In this document: one piece after another, positions 53,196-62,900 of the stretch
Position numbering within the stretch: position 1 is the first letter of the stretch
Layout: every line of letters begins with the position of its first letter
Made by a program: the position numbers and the translations under genes
Source of the DNA: Cohaesibacter marisflavi
GTDB lineage: Bacteria; Pseudomonadota; Alphaproteobacteria; Rhizobiales; Cohaesibacteraceae
DNA: 64,000 nucleotides
Assembly (NCBI RefSeq): GCF_900115225.1
Contig: NZ_FOVR01000003.1
Coordinates: forward strand, 126,017-190,016
Direction of reading: 5' to 3'
The notes under the pieces: model-generated
Seen by the model: only the letters and a program-made list of their open reading frames with translations
The model's database searches: none
Told to the model about the DNA's origin: nothing

Positions 53196-53984
53196 ATGAC
53201 AGTCAGCAGGTGCAAGGACATTTTCCTTTCCGGTGCCGAAACTTTCAAAAGCCGTGCGGCTCAGCCTTCAGGCCTGATTGCCATGGTCATGCTGGGGACC
53301 CTCAGCATGGGGCTTTCAGCATGTTCAGGGATTTCCTCTTCAACCTATGGCACCGGCGAAACCCACGAGCGGGAGTTGCTGGACGATGTCACAGGTTTGC
53401 TGGGCGCTCTGCCCAACGACAAGAAGCGCCAGACAATCGACTATTCCGCGCGCGCTGGGCTTGTTTTGCCCCCAGAAGGCGCGCCTCTGCCAACGCCTGA
53501 CGATGGAAAACGCCTGCCCGCCTATGCGCAAGCTGACTGGCCGCAGGACCCTGACAAACTGCGCGAGATCTATAATGAGCGCATGGAAAATATGAGCGAC
53601 GAAGAACGCGCGCAATTGCTGGAAGCCATTCGTCGTCTACCGCCGGAACAGCGTGATTCCATTATCAAGAACAACACCGCCTCTGCCAACTTTGCTCGAC
53701 AGATCAAAGAACCTGATTATAGCAAAGGACCAGTCAGTCCTGCTGAGTTGAAAGAATATGATAGGCAGGTCAAGGAGCGTCTTGCCCTGATCCGAGCCCA
53801 GAAGCATGGAGAAAAAGGCAAACGAACCTATCTGACCCAGCCGCCAGAGCGCTTTACCGATGTAACCCCAGAGGTGGCATCGCAGATGGAACAGCTCAAG
53901 CAGCAGGAAAATTCAGGCAAAAAGAAACGCTTCTTCTCGCGTATCTGGCCATTCGGCAAGAAAGATTCAGATTCGGACTCGTAA
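53196..53984 (+). CDS. Lipoprotein of unknown function downstream of lspA
   Basis: 262 residues. After a long basic n-region the hydrophobic stretch PSGLIAMVMLGTLSMGLSAC ends in lipobox LSA-C43, followed by a Ser-rich linker. The mature part is hydrophilic and helical: DPDKLREIYNERMENMSDEERAQLLEAIRRLPPEQRDSII (about 122-161) looks like a charged helical hairpin, then a Lys-rich tail GKKKRFFSRIWPFGKKDSDSDS. In other alphaproteobacteria a lipoprotein of the outer-membrane assembly (BamF/DUF3035) follows lspA; this one holds the same place but I cannot confirm that it is the same family. ATG 53196 has an AAGGCGAG site. Confidence 0.78.
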   Translation: MTVSRCKDIFLSGAETFKSRAAQPSGLIAMVMLGTLSMGLSACSGISSSTYGTGETHERELLDDVTGLLGALPNDKKRQTIDYSARAGLVLPPEGAPLPTPDDGKRLPAYAQADWPQDPDKLREIYNERMENMSDEERAQLLEAIRRLPPEQRDSIIKNNTASANFARQIKEPDYSKGPVSPAELKEYDRQVKERLALIRAQKHGEKGKRTYLTQPPERFTDVTPEVASQMEQLKQQENSGKKKRFFSRIWPFGKKDSDSDS

Positions 53985-54016
53985 CGAACCTGTCTTCATC
54001 GCTCACTCTTAATTAT

Positions 54017-54055
54017 AAAACGGCCGCCTCTGCACCAGCAGGAGCGGCCGTTTTT
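54017..54055 (+). terminator. Rho-independent terminator
   Basis: A perfect 11-bp stem (AAAACGGCCGC with GCGGCCGTTTT) around a 16-base loop, then T. It ends the lspA-lipoprotein transcript. Confidence 0.9.
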
Positions 54056-54465
54056 ATTAGGGTTACAAATGGGCGGAATCATCCACTTCATCAATGCAAC
54101 TCGCGTCTATTTGACAGAATCGATTCCCTATTGACCAGCTAAACAGCTTCGAATCCGGTTTTCTTAGTCCCTGCTTGATGCATTTTGTGCTCCGAACGCG
54201 TGGATTTTGAGTCCCCTGACGCCAGATTCCGGATCGAACCACCCGGATAAAATTCCTATTTGCCATTTCATTGCCCACTACAAACGCTCAAAAAGCACGA
54301 GAATACACATAAATCCCGTTAAGAATTCAGTAACGAATTGGCAGAAATCCGGGGCATAGAGCGTATTTTGTGTTTTTTGTGCAACAGTCCTCGCAAAGTG
54401 ATCTCAGCGAAGACGAGAGTCGATTGAACCCGCCGGAGAAACGAGTATTGTCAATCTTGTCGCAA
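54056..54465. other. Upstream region of the porin gene
   Basis: 410 bases without a supported gene. It must include the promoter and part of a long leader of the porin. I see AT-rich segments but no named operator. Confidence 0.4.
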
Positions 54466-54516
54466 GCAGTGAACTACAGTTCTGACTGGACTGGTCACTG
54501 CAAAAATATTTTTTTG
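54466..54516 (+). promoter_or_regulatory. Porin leader hairpin with A/T tract
   Basis: GCAGTGA (54466-54472) and TCACTGC (54495-54501) form a perfect 7-bp stem over a 22-base loop that itself holds a CAGT/ACTG mini-hairpin. AAAAATATTTTTTTG follows, then the porin ribosome-binding site GAAGG at 54527. It could be an attenuator or a structure that protects the mRNA of a highly expressed gene. Confidence 0.55.
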
Positions 54517-54539
54517 TTATGACAATGAAGGTCAGAAAC

Positions 54540-55604
54540 ATGAACATCAAGAGCCTCATCCTTGGCTCCGCAGCTGCTTTGGTAGCTGGCGGTGCAGCAC
54601 AGGCAGCAGACCTGCCAGTAGCAGAACCAGTAGATTACGTTAAAGTATGCGATGCATACGGCGCTGGTTACTTCTTCATCCCAGGTACCGATACCTGCCT
54701 GAAGATCTCTGGTAAAGTTGAATTCGGCATCCAGAACGGCTTCGTTGACTACCGTGGCGTACAGCGCAACACTGTAGACGAAGTTAGCTACTACACCGAA
54801 ACCACCATCGCTTTCGATGCTAAAGAAGAAACCGAATTCGGTACTCTTGCTGCTCACATCGAATATGATGACAACGTAGGTGCTGGCGCAACTTCTGGTG
54901 CAAACGCTGCATTCGATAAAGCTTACCTGCAGCTCGGCGGCCTGTATGCTGGTCTGACCGACTCCATCGTCGACTTCAACGCTGGCCTGTACTATGATGA
55001 CTTCGGCATCGGTCACGGTGACCTGCAGACCATTGGTTATGTTGCTTCCCTGGGTAACGGCGTATCCGCTACCATCGCTCTGGAAGAATACAACGGCACC
55101 GGCATTGCTGGCCTCGCTGGCATGACCGCTCCTTCCCTCGCTGCTCGCTTGGCTGTTAAGCAGGGCTGGGGTTCTGCAAACGTAGCTGGTGCTGTATACC
55201 AGTCTCGTTACTGGAACGGCGCTTTCTCTGCTGACGTTGGCTACATCATCGGTGGTGAAGCTTCCTTCAACCTGATGGAAGGCCTGACCTTCGGTATCGC
55301 TGGTGGCTATGAAGATGGCTACACCAACGACGGCCTGGGCAACACCTGGAGCAAATGGGCTGTTAACGGTGGCTTCGAATACGCCTTCGCTGACAACCTG
55401 GTATTCGGTGTTGACGCTGGTTACGTTGATTTCGACGAAGCAGCTTACAAAACCTGGGGTACTTCCGCTCAGATCACCTACACCCCAGTTGCTAATCTCG
55501 AAATTGGCGCTCGTGTAGGTTACGAAAAAACTGACTTCGACGCAGCAGCTGCAACTGACTGGGACGACGTAGCAGGCAAACTGTACCTGAAACGTTCTTT
55601 CTAA
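54540..55604 (+). CDS. Rhizobiales-type outer-membrane porin (Porin_2/Omp2 family)
   Basis: 354 residues with a signal peptide (MNIKSLILGSAAALVAGGAAQA, cleavage before ADLPV). The mature N-terminus is the family signature DYVKVCDAYGAGYFFIPGTDTCLKISGKVEFG, with a Cys pair likely disulphide-bonded. Alternating beta-strands follow to a C-terminal KLYLKRSF ending in Phe, as outer-membrane barrels require. ATG 54540 has GAAGG at 9 bases; an upstream in-frame ATG is not needed. Codon use is strongly skewed to GCT, GTA, GAA and GGT compared with neighbours, pointing to very high expression. Confidence 0.94.
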   Translation: MNIKSLILGSAAALVAGGAAQAADLPVAEPVDYVKVCDAYGAGYFFIPGTDTCLKISGKVEFGIQNGFVDYRGVQRNTVDEVSYYTETTIAFDAKEETEFGTLAAHIEYDDNVGAGATSGANAAFDKAYLQLGGLYAGLTDSIVDFNAGLYYDDFGIGHGDLQTIGYVASLGNGVSATIALEEYNGTGIAGLAGMTAPSLAARLAVKQGWGSANVAGAVYQSRYWNGAFSADVGYIIGGEASFNLMEGLTFGIAGGYEDGYTNDGLGNTWSKWAVNGGFEYAFADNLVFGVDAGYVDFDEAAYKTWGTSAQITYTPVANLEIGARVGYEKTDFDAAAATDWDDVAGKLYLKRSF

Positions 55605-55640
55605 TCTAAGCTTAGCTTAGACTTGAAGTCCTCGAATTCT

Positions 55641-55671
55641 GGGCCCGAGAGAGATTTCTTTCGGGCCCTTT
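55641..55671 (+). terminator. Rho-independent terminator
   Basis: GGGCCCGA and TCGGGCCC form an 8-bp stem, with a nearby AGA/TCT extension, followed by TTTG. It ends the porin transcript. Confidence 0.75.
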
Positions 55672-55801
55672 GTCATTTGAGGAGTAACGGATGATTTGGC
55701 TGTTGGAAACAGCCTGCCTTCATCGTAGCTCCCAATGATAGCGCAGTCGAGAAACGGGCCGAGCCCGTCTTGTTATCAATGCCAGTCCCGGCTTCTATCT
55801 G

Positions 55802-56623
55802 TCAAAATAGATCCAACTGCGCATCTTCTTCAGGCTGTCCTTTTGGATTTTTCTGCCCCTCCTCCGCCTTGGAAGCCTTTGCTTTGCTCACTTTGATGCT
55901 ATCGCGTGCCGAGATCACCTGCTCGGCGTTTCCCTGAGGGGTCTTTAACGGTTCCACCAAGGATGCATCATCAATGTTTGGATTATTGACGCGATTGGAA
56001 ACAGGGTAAGCCATCAGATCATCTGGTGGAGCACTCCTAAGTAACGGGCGCGCTTCATTAAAACGACCGGAACGGGTGTTCAACCACGTATCATGGTCAT
56101 CAGGTGGAATGATGAGGGGCAACCTCTCGGAAATCGTGCGAAAAGGCTGCTTTGCTGGCGCAGTCAACAACGCGAGCCCATCAAACTCCTCGCCATTGGG
56201 ACCCATCCATGTTTCCCAGATACCAGCAAGCGCAAACAGGCCCTCATTGTCACGCCGGAAGAAATGCGGTATCCCCTCGCCGCTCTCCTTTTGCCGTTGC
56301 CATTCATAAAAGCCGGTCACAGGCACAAGACATCTGCGGTATCGAATTGCGTTTTTGAAGGAAGGCTTCTTCTCGACAGTTTCCATGCGAGCGGTGCTGA
56401 TTTGCGTGAAATCACGCGGATCTTTTACCCAATCGGGCACAAAAGTCCATTTCATCAGCCGAGCGGTGCGTTTGCCATATTCATGGGTGATTGTCAGAAC
56501 CGGAGTGCTCGGTGCGACGTTATGTCTAGGCGGCATTTTGTGCAAACCGGGCAAAAGCTCCGCTACACCGAAAAATTTAATCAATTCAATCTCTTCTGCC
56601 ACAAGATGCAGTCTACCAGTCAT
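55802..56623 (-). CDS. SRAP-family (YedK/HMCES-like) protein with altered active site
   Basis: 273 residues. SRAP proteins crosslink to abasic sites in single-stranded DNA through Cys2 and use an Asn, a Glu and a His. This homologue keeps the fold signatures (NVAPSTPVLTI, MKWTFVPDW, RCLVPVTGFYEWQR with E107, ALLTAPA) but begins MTGRL instead of MCGR, has T77 where the Asn of NAR belongs, and S165 (SERLPLII) where the His of HDRMP belongs. It is therefore unlikely to form the usual thiazolidine crosslink. The extra C-terminal 50 residues are Lys/Glu-rich and end AQLDLF, fitting a sliding-clamp-binding pentapeptide. Confidence 0.88.
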   Translation of the reverse strand: MTGRLHLVAEEIELIKFFGVAELLPGLHKMPPRHNVAPSTPVLTITHEYGKRTARLMKWTFVPDWVKDPRDFTQISTARMETVEKKPSFKNAIRYRRCLVPVTGFYEWQRQKESGEGIPHFFRRDNEGLFALAGIWETWMGPNGEEFDGLALLTAPAKQPFRTISERLPLIIPPDDHDTWLNTRSGRFNEARPLLRSAPPDDLMAYPVSNRVNNPNIDDASLVEPLKTPQGNAEQVISARDSIKVSKAKASKAEEGQKNPKGQPEEDAQLDLF

Positions 56624-56928
56624 GATTGTCCAATTCGATTTCTTCTAAAGGGTTTGCTAAATCTTTATCCTGTTTCATCTTTTTCACCGACCTCAGGCCA
56701 CGTCAAGTATTTGGAAACTATAGCACCTTATGGTTAAGTTGGACCGTCTTTGAGAACCGCTTACTGCATGTATGCGGCAACATTGAGCGGGGATTGAATG
56801 TCTTGCACACTGCCGTGACACTTGCGGTAATTGGCATGAAGATATCACTCCCCAGTTGCCCATAAAGCTGTTTTCGCAGACTGGTCGCGTCGCCTGAATG
56901 CCAATGAAGTTGCGTTGAGAGTCACCCG
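56624..56928. other. Divergent intergenic region
   Basis: 305 bases between the SRAP-like gene and the unknown 56929 gene. No LexA-like operator that I can identify and no open frame worth calling. Confidence 0.4.
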
Positions 56929-57438
56929 ATGTCAGAAATGTCTACCCTTCCTGATGCGAATTTGTTGCTGGACGCCAACATCAATCCATCGACATTGCTT
57001 GCTACTGACTATCTCAACCATTTCAATGAAGTGCTGATGCTGATCGAGATGCTGTCAGCCATGCCCGAATGCGCCGAGGATATCGTTGCCTGGCGCCCCA
57101 TGGGCTATGCGGACTATTTCCAGCAATCAACCTTCAAAGAAAAACAACTCGCCATTTCCCTTTACGATTCAGTGCCGCCGGCAGTCCGTGACCAACTCGA
57201 GTCGCTGGTGCATGAGATCGATGTCAAGATTGAAGGGCTGATCGAACGCATCGTGGATCTGAATGGCGATCTCTCAAACGAGTTTCTCGATAGTGTCGCC
57301 TTCATGGCTTCCACTGAAGTGCGGCCTCTCATTGATCGCGTCAGTGCATTGATCAACGATACAGCCAATGCAACCGACTGGATGCTGGCCATCGATCACC
57401 CGACCGCGCAGGACGAGGTCGACCGTCTGTTCGACTAG
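56929..57438 (+). CDS. Hypothetical helical protein, 169 aa
   Basis: I do not recognise a family. The protein is acidic and almost entirely helical by composition, without signal peptide or membrane helix. Segments with regular heptad-like spacing (DSVPPAVRDQLESLVHEIDVKIEGLIERIVDL, about 82-113) suggest a coiled coil or helical bundle. It begins MSEMSTLPDANLLLDANINPS; an ATG four codons in is an alternative start. Converges on the GST gene with a gap of 73 bases. Coding is supported by length, codon use and a start close to GAGAG. Confidence 0.7.
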   Translation: MSEMSTLPDANLLLDANINPSTLLATDYLNHFNEVLMLIEMLSAMPECAEDIVAWRPMGYADYFQQSTFKEKQLAISLYDSVPPAVRDQLESLVHEIDVKIEGLIERIVDLNGDLSNEFLDSVAFMASTEVRPLIDRVSALINDTANATDWMLAIDHPTAQDEVDRLFD

Positions 57439-57511
57439 CCCGATACGGGCCAATCCCTGTGTAGGCGTGTTTGACCGCCTTTCGCACTCCGGCATACCAA
57501 AGGTCAGAGCA

Positions 57512-58210
57512 TCAGGCTTCGTCTTCTTCAACGACCCAAGGCTCATTCAGGGCCTCTTCTTCCCATTCCTTCCAGGCAGGCAGGGTTTTGATGGCGAAGC
57601 GATAGGCATGGAACACCTCGCTGTCGGTGAGTTCATATTTTTCAAAACGATTGATCACCGGGGCAAACATGGCATCCACCGCGCCAAAGGAACCGAACAG
57701 GAAGGGACCGCCAGAGGCATCAAGGCATTCACGCCAGATCTGTTCGATCCGTTCTACATTCTTGACCACGGCGGCGGCGCTGTAAGGATCCAGATCGAGC
57801 CGTTTGATCTCTCGCCTGATATTCATCGGGCATGAGCCTCTTAGCCCGAAAAATCCGCCATGCATTTCTGCGGCAAAGGCCCGTGCCCTGGCGCGCTCCA
57901 TGACATCGACGGGCCAAAGTCCTGCTTCGGGGAATAGATCTGCAATCACCTCGAGAATAGCCAGGCTTTCGCAAATGATCACAGGCTCCTTGCCCTCTTC
58001 TTCGATTTTCAGAGCCGGCACTTTCTTGGTCGGTGAATATTCGATGAAATGGGCGTGGCCGGTGGCCTCATCAAATTGCAGCAGATGCTCGGTGAAGACG
58101 ATATTCTTGGTCTTCATGGCAATCCAGGGACGCAAAGACCAGGATGAGTAATTCTTGTTGGCGATATACAGCGTCAATTTGAGATGATCAGCGGAAATTT
58201 GGTCGGTCAT
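57512..58210 (-). CDS. Glutathione S-transferase family protein
   Basis: 232 residues. The N-terminal thioredoxin-like domain has LTLYIANKNYSSWSLRPWIAMK, where a Ser of NYSSWS is in the position of the catalytic hydroxyl residue, and the cis-Pro and following ES motif KKVPALKIEEEG...ICESLAILEVIA. The C-terminal helical domain has a conserved GSFGAVDAMFAPVINRF (N-capping/hydrophobic staple SxxD). Substrates unknown. The acidic C-terminus is an extension. Probably cytoplasmic. Confidence 0.9.
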   Translation of the reverse strand: MTDQISADHLKLTLYIANKNYSSWSLRPWIAMKTKNIVFTEHLLQFDEATGHAHFIEYSPTKKVPALKIEEEGKEPVIICESLAILEVIADLFPEAGLWPVDVMERARARAFAAEMHGGFFGLRGSCPMNIRREIKRLDLDPYSAAAVVKNVERIEQIWRECLDASGGPFLFGSFGAVDAMFAPVINRFEKYELTDSEVFHAYRFAIKTLPAWKEWEEEALNEPWVVEEDEA

Positions 58211-58485
58211 CGGCGCACCTTCCCTATAACAATCGGTTTCCTAAAGACTAGGCACAAATCCTTGCGCTGAAAAGTGTACATTCGCATTCCTTGTGCCTTG
58301 CTTGCGCCCTGTGAAAGAGTTATCCATAAAGCGCTTTCTTTTATTCAGCATGACATGTCTGCGCCTTTAACAAGAGCGCGGCCTTCCACCCAAAAGTCCC
58401 GCCATATGGCCGGATGGGTTTTTGTATCCCAATTCTACCTGCTTTTGCGCGCCAACAGCTTGGCGCCTAGTATGGATACCCTGTC

Positions 58486-59328
58486 ATGTATGACCTTCTT
58501 TGCACTATGGCCGAACGTCCGGCCCCCTTTTGCCAATATACCGCTCCAGACCTCTGGACCCGCCCCCATATAGCGGCCAGCATGCTCGCCTTTCACATCG
58601 ATGGCAGCAATGATCTGGCCTCCCGCAAGCAAGAGAGCATCGTCTCGATTGTCGACTGGATTGCCGAACGCTTTGCCGTTGATGGCAAGCGGGTCTGCGA
58701 TCTTGGCTGCGGTCCGGGGCTTTATGCCAATCGGCTGGCCCAAAAAGGGGCGCAAGTCACCGGCGTGGACATTTCCACATCATCGCTTGCCTATGCACGC
58801 GGCCATGCCCCGTCAGCCGCGCCGACTGGTGCACCAAGCTACCGTCTAGCCAATTATCTGGAAGATCCCCTGCCGCAAGAGCAGGATCTGGTCCTGTTGA
58901 TCTATGCTGACTATTGTGCGCTCTCCCCCAGTCAACGCCGCACGCTGCTGGCCCGCATGCGAGCACAGCTTAATCCCGGCGGGGCCATCATCTTTGATGT
59001 CTTCTCTGACCACATGTTCCAGAAGCTTGAACAGAGCACGGTTTTGGAAGCAGACCTCATGGGGGGCTTCTGGGCACCCTCTCCCTATGTTGGCCTCAAG
59101 AAAAGCTGGCTCTGGCCCGAGACGACGACTGGGCTTGATCATTATCTGATCGCATGCCCTGACGAGACATTCGAGATCTATAACTGGATGCAGTATTTCT
59201 CGCCCCATAGCCTCAAAGACGAGCTGCAACAGTGCGGTTTTGATGCTCCGGCCGTGATCGATTTTCAGACGGGGTCAGCTCTGGGGGCTGACTATGGCGA
59301 TGCCTTTGGAGTGATTGTTACAGTTTAG
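58486..59328 (+). CDS. Class I SAM-dependent methyltransferase
   Basis: 280 residues. The SAM-binding motif I is VCDLGCGPGLYANRLAQKGAQVTGVDIS (about 69-97), and DLVLLIYADYCALSPSQR is the motif corresponding to the acidic loop after strand 4. The C-terminal half (WMQYFSPHSLKDELQQCGFDAP) is typical of small-molecule methyltransferases. The N-terminal DLWTRPHIAASMLAFHIDGSNDLASR is found in a group of proteins annotated only as methyltransferase, so the acceptor is unknown. The start codon at 58486 has little ribosome-binding sequence; an ATG (Met8) could also serve. Confidence 0.82.
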   Translation: MYDLLCTMAERPAPFCQYTAPDLWTRPHIAASMLAFHIDGSNDLASRKQESIVSIVDWIAERFAVDGKRVCDLGCGPGLYANRLAQKGAQVTGVDISTSSLAYARGHAPSAAPTGAPSYRLANYLEDPLPQEQDLVLLIYADYCALSPSQRRTLLARMRAQLNPGGAIIFDVFSDHMFQKLEQSTVLEADLMGGFWAPSPYVGLKKSWLWPETTTGLDHYLIACPDETFEIYNWMQYFSPHSLKDELQQCGFDAPAVIDFQTGSALGADYGDAFGVIVTV

Positions 59329-59491
59329 CTGGCATGCCTGCCGCTCGGGCACGCGTGCGATATGCGCTGTGGCCTGAGCGGTGCATCAATTTCCCTTATG
59401 GATGAATTTGCACGATATGTTGGACCCTTGCAGCCCAATGGCGCTATAGTCGCGGCGCAAGAATAGCATGCAGAAAAGCAGGAGACATATC

Positions 59492-59896
59492 ATGGATGAA
59501 ATGCTGACAGGTAGGTGCCTTTGTGGTGCCGTTGAATTCGAGTTTCCCGGTCATGCCAATCCCATGGTGATGTGTCACTGCAAGCAATGTCGCCAATGGG
59601 GCGGCCATGCCTGGCCCAGCATCACGATACAGTTCAGCAATCTGGTGATCAAAAAGGGGCAGGAGGCTCTGGCTTGGTATCAGTCGTCCGAATTTGCGCG
59701 CCGTGGCTTCTGCTCCAAATGCGGCTCGTCGCTCTTCTGGCATGCGGATCGGCATCCTGAATGGCGAGATGAAATTGCTGTCTCTGTGGGCTGCATCGAT
59801 GATGTCCATGGCCGGCGCCTGACCAAGCATATTTTCGCTGCGCACAAAGGTGATTATTACGACATCACCGACAATCTGCCACAAGAAGACGACTAG
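59492..59896 (+). CDS. GFA-family (glutathione-dependent formaldehyde-activating enzyme/CENP-V-like) zinc protein
   Basis: 134 residues. Zinc-binding cysteines are C9 and C11 (GRCLCGAVEFEF), C28, C30 and C33 (VMCHCKQCRQWGG) and C74/C77 (RGFCSKCGSSLFW), the typical arrangement of the Mss4-like fold used by GFA proteins. Most family members have no proven reaction; formaldehyde-glutathione condensation is the classical assignment. ATG 59492 has AGGAG 8 bases upstream; the longer frame start is less likely. Convergent with smc. Confidence 0.9.
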   Translation: MDEMLTGRCLCGAVEFEFPGHANPMVMCHCKQCRQWGGHAWPSITIQFSNLVIKKGQEALAWYQSSEFARRGFCSKCGSSLFWHADRHPEWRDEIAVSVGCIDDVHGRRLTKHIFAAHKGDYYDITDNLPQEDD

Positions 59897-59971
59897 CGCA
59901 GATTTTAATGCTGAATGAAAGGGGCGCGCGTTCTATCGCCGCCCCCTCAACATGGCTAGTGCAAGTCACGT

Positions 59972-62900
59972 TTACGGCTGCGGGTAGCCCGGCGGCACGG
60001 TAGCTATGGCCGCGCGGTTTTCATCTTCTGCGATCAACTCTTCCGCCGCTTCCAGATTGACAGAAACAAGCTGCGAGACGCCACGCTCGGCCATGGTCAC
60101 GCCGAACAGTCGATCCATCCGGGACATGGTGATCGGGTTATGCGTGATGGTGACAAAGCGGGTTTCCGTAAGCGTCCGCATTTCTTCCAGCAGGGCGCAG
60201 AAGCGCTCCACATTGGCGTCATCTAGCGGAGCGTCAACCTCATCGAGCACGCAGATCGGCGCCGGGTTGGTCAGAAAAACCGCAAAGATCAGCGCCATGG
60301 CCGTCAGCGCCTGTTCTCCGCCTGAAAGCAGCGTCATGGTCTGGGGTTTCTTACCCGGTGGACGGGCGATGATATCAAGGCCAGCCTGAAGCGGGTCATC
60401 GGCATCGGTTAAGGTCAGTTCTGCCTCACCGCCGCCGAACAGTTTGGCGAACAGGGATTTGAAATGACTGTTGACCACGTCAAAGGAAGAAAGCAGACGG
60501 GCGCGGGCTTCCTTGTTGAGGTTGAAGATGCCCGTGCGCAGCTTCTTGATGGCTTCAATCAGATCGTCCCGCTCGGTTTCCATGGTGACGAGCTGTTCGG
60601 AAATCTCCCCCGCCTCTTCGTCGGCGCGCAAGTTGACGCCACCGAGCCGCTCACGTTCATTCTTTAGGCGCTCCAGCCGCCCTTCCACCGATGCCATGGC
60701 GGGGAGCGGCGCGTCTTTCTTGAGGCCAGACAAGCCAAAGGTGGCGGCGGGGGCACAATCCATGGCATCGTCTATCTGGCGGGTCAGTTCGTCCTTGCGG
60801 GCCTTGATGCCATTGATGCGTTCATCAGCACGGCTGCGTTCTTCGCGAGTCGAGCTGAGTGCTTCCATGGCGCTCTTGGCAGCCACACCAGCTTCCAGAG
60901 CGGTGCGCTCTGCCTCGGCGAGCTTGTCTCCCGCTTCCTTCTGCGCCTCCTCGGCTTTGGCGATTTCAGACAAGAGGGTGCGGCGCCTGATGGCGATCTC
61001 GTCCGGAGTGTCTGTGAGCTGCTCCCTCTCCTTCTCGGTCTCGGTCAAACGGGCATCGAGTGTGGCGATCTGAGCATCGGCATTTTCTGCGCGGGACACC
61101 CAACTTGAGCGCTCGCGCTCGATTGCGGCCAGCCGCTTGGCTCGCATGATGGCATCACGCACCAGACTATCAGCCTTGGCCCGCGCCTCAGTCAGCAAGC
61201 TGCGTTTTTCACTCTGGATCAGCCGTGCATTGTCCCGCTCACGCTGGAGATGATCGATGGCAGGCAAATCCTTCTGCTGCTTCTCGGCATCTTCGAAGGC
61301 GCTCCTTGCCTCGCCCTCTTCCTCAGTCAACCGGCCGATGGTGGCTTCCAGCGTCGCCTTGCGCGCCAATATCTGGTTAGCGTCGCGCTCGGCTTTGGCC
61401 AGGTTGTCACGCAGGGACGAAAGGCGTTTCTGGGCATCTCGCCAGCGATTGCGCTTGGTCTGTTCTTCCCGCGCCATATCCGAGGCGATGGTGCGCTGTT
61501 CCTCAAAGGCATTACGTGCATCGTTGAGGCGTTCCTCAGCTTCGTCCAGACGGCCTTCCAATTCTTCAAGGCGATTGCGCTGTTCAAGGCGCTGGGCCGC
61601 TGGTGTGGGCGCTCCGGCGCGGATCACCAGACCATCCCAACGCCACAAATCGCCTTCGCGGCTGACCAGTCGTTGGCCCGGCTTCAGGTCTTTCTGCAAG
61701 TTCGCGCCAAGGCTGGCATCAACAATCCCGATTTGGTCAAGGCGGCGGGTCAGGCGCTCGGGGCTGGACACATAAGCGCTCAGGCAAGGCAGATCATGCG
61801 GCATGGCCGGGTCTTCAGCATCGCCCCCCATCTCACCCCAATGACGCGGTGCGGCTGCATCAAGCGGTGCATCAAGATCTTCGCCGAGCGCGGAGGCGAG
61901 CGCCACCTCGTAACCGGCATCCACCTTGAGACTATCAAGCACTGGCGGATAGCGTTTGTCCTGCCCGCCCTCGACGATCTTGGCCAGCGTACGGGCTTCG
62001 GTGTCGAGCCGATTAAAGGCGCTTTCTGCTTCAGCACGCGCACGACGGGCCGTGGTTTCAGCCTCGCGTGCGTCAGCCACGGCGCTGGTGGCAGCTTCCG
62101 TCTCCTCTTCGAGGATCGCCAAAACCTCGGAAGCGCTTTCCACCTGCTCGCGCAAGTCATCCAGCCCGGTATCCTTGTCCAATTGTTCGTTGACGCGATC
62201 CAGATCGCGCTCACTCTGGGCCTTCTGGCTGGACAGGCGCGCCAGACGCCCTCTTGCGGCTTCCGTTGCCTGCTGCAATTGCCGCGCAGAACCTTCAGCT
62301 TCGGCCAGACGGGAGGTCCAGTCGCTGGCAACACTCTCCGCCTTGGCCAGATCCTCTTCGGCCTTTTTGAGCGCTTCATCTGCTGCTTCTTGTGTCTTGG
62401 CTGCGCCCTCATCCTCGGCGGTCAGCTCTGCCCGCTCGTCATCAAGGGTCTTGAGCAGATCCGCATTCTCGTCAAGCATTTGCTTTTCGCGCAGTTTATC
62501 GGCCTTGAGCTGCTCGATGCGACGGGCGAGATCGGCGAGTTTTTCTTCAACACGCTTTTCCTCGTTGTCGAGTTCGCGGGCCGCCAATGTCAGGCGCTGC
62601 AAAGAGGCGGCTTTGGCTGCGGATTCATCGCGCAAAGCTGGTAGGGCATGATTGACCACGGCTTCTTCGCGAGCGGCTGCAGACTGAGCCGTGGTCGCCT
62701 CGGCGACCTTCAGGTCGGCCAGACGCAGGGCTTCCTTTGCTTTTTCCTCTTCGGCCAATATTTCCTGCCAGCGCAGATGATAGAGCGTTGCTTCTGTTGC
62801 GCGGATGTCGGAGGAAAGATTGCGATAACGGCTGGCTTGACGGGCCTGACGCTTGAGTCCCTCAAGCTGGGTCGATATTTGCGCCATGATGTCTTCAAGG

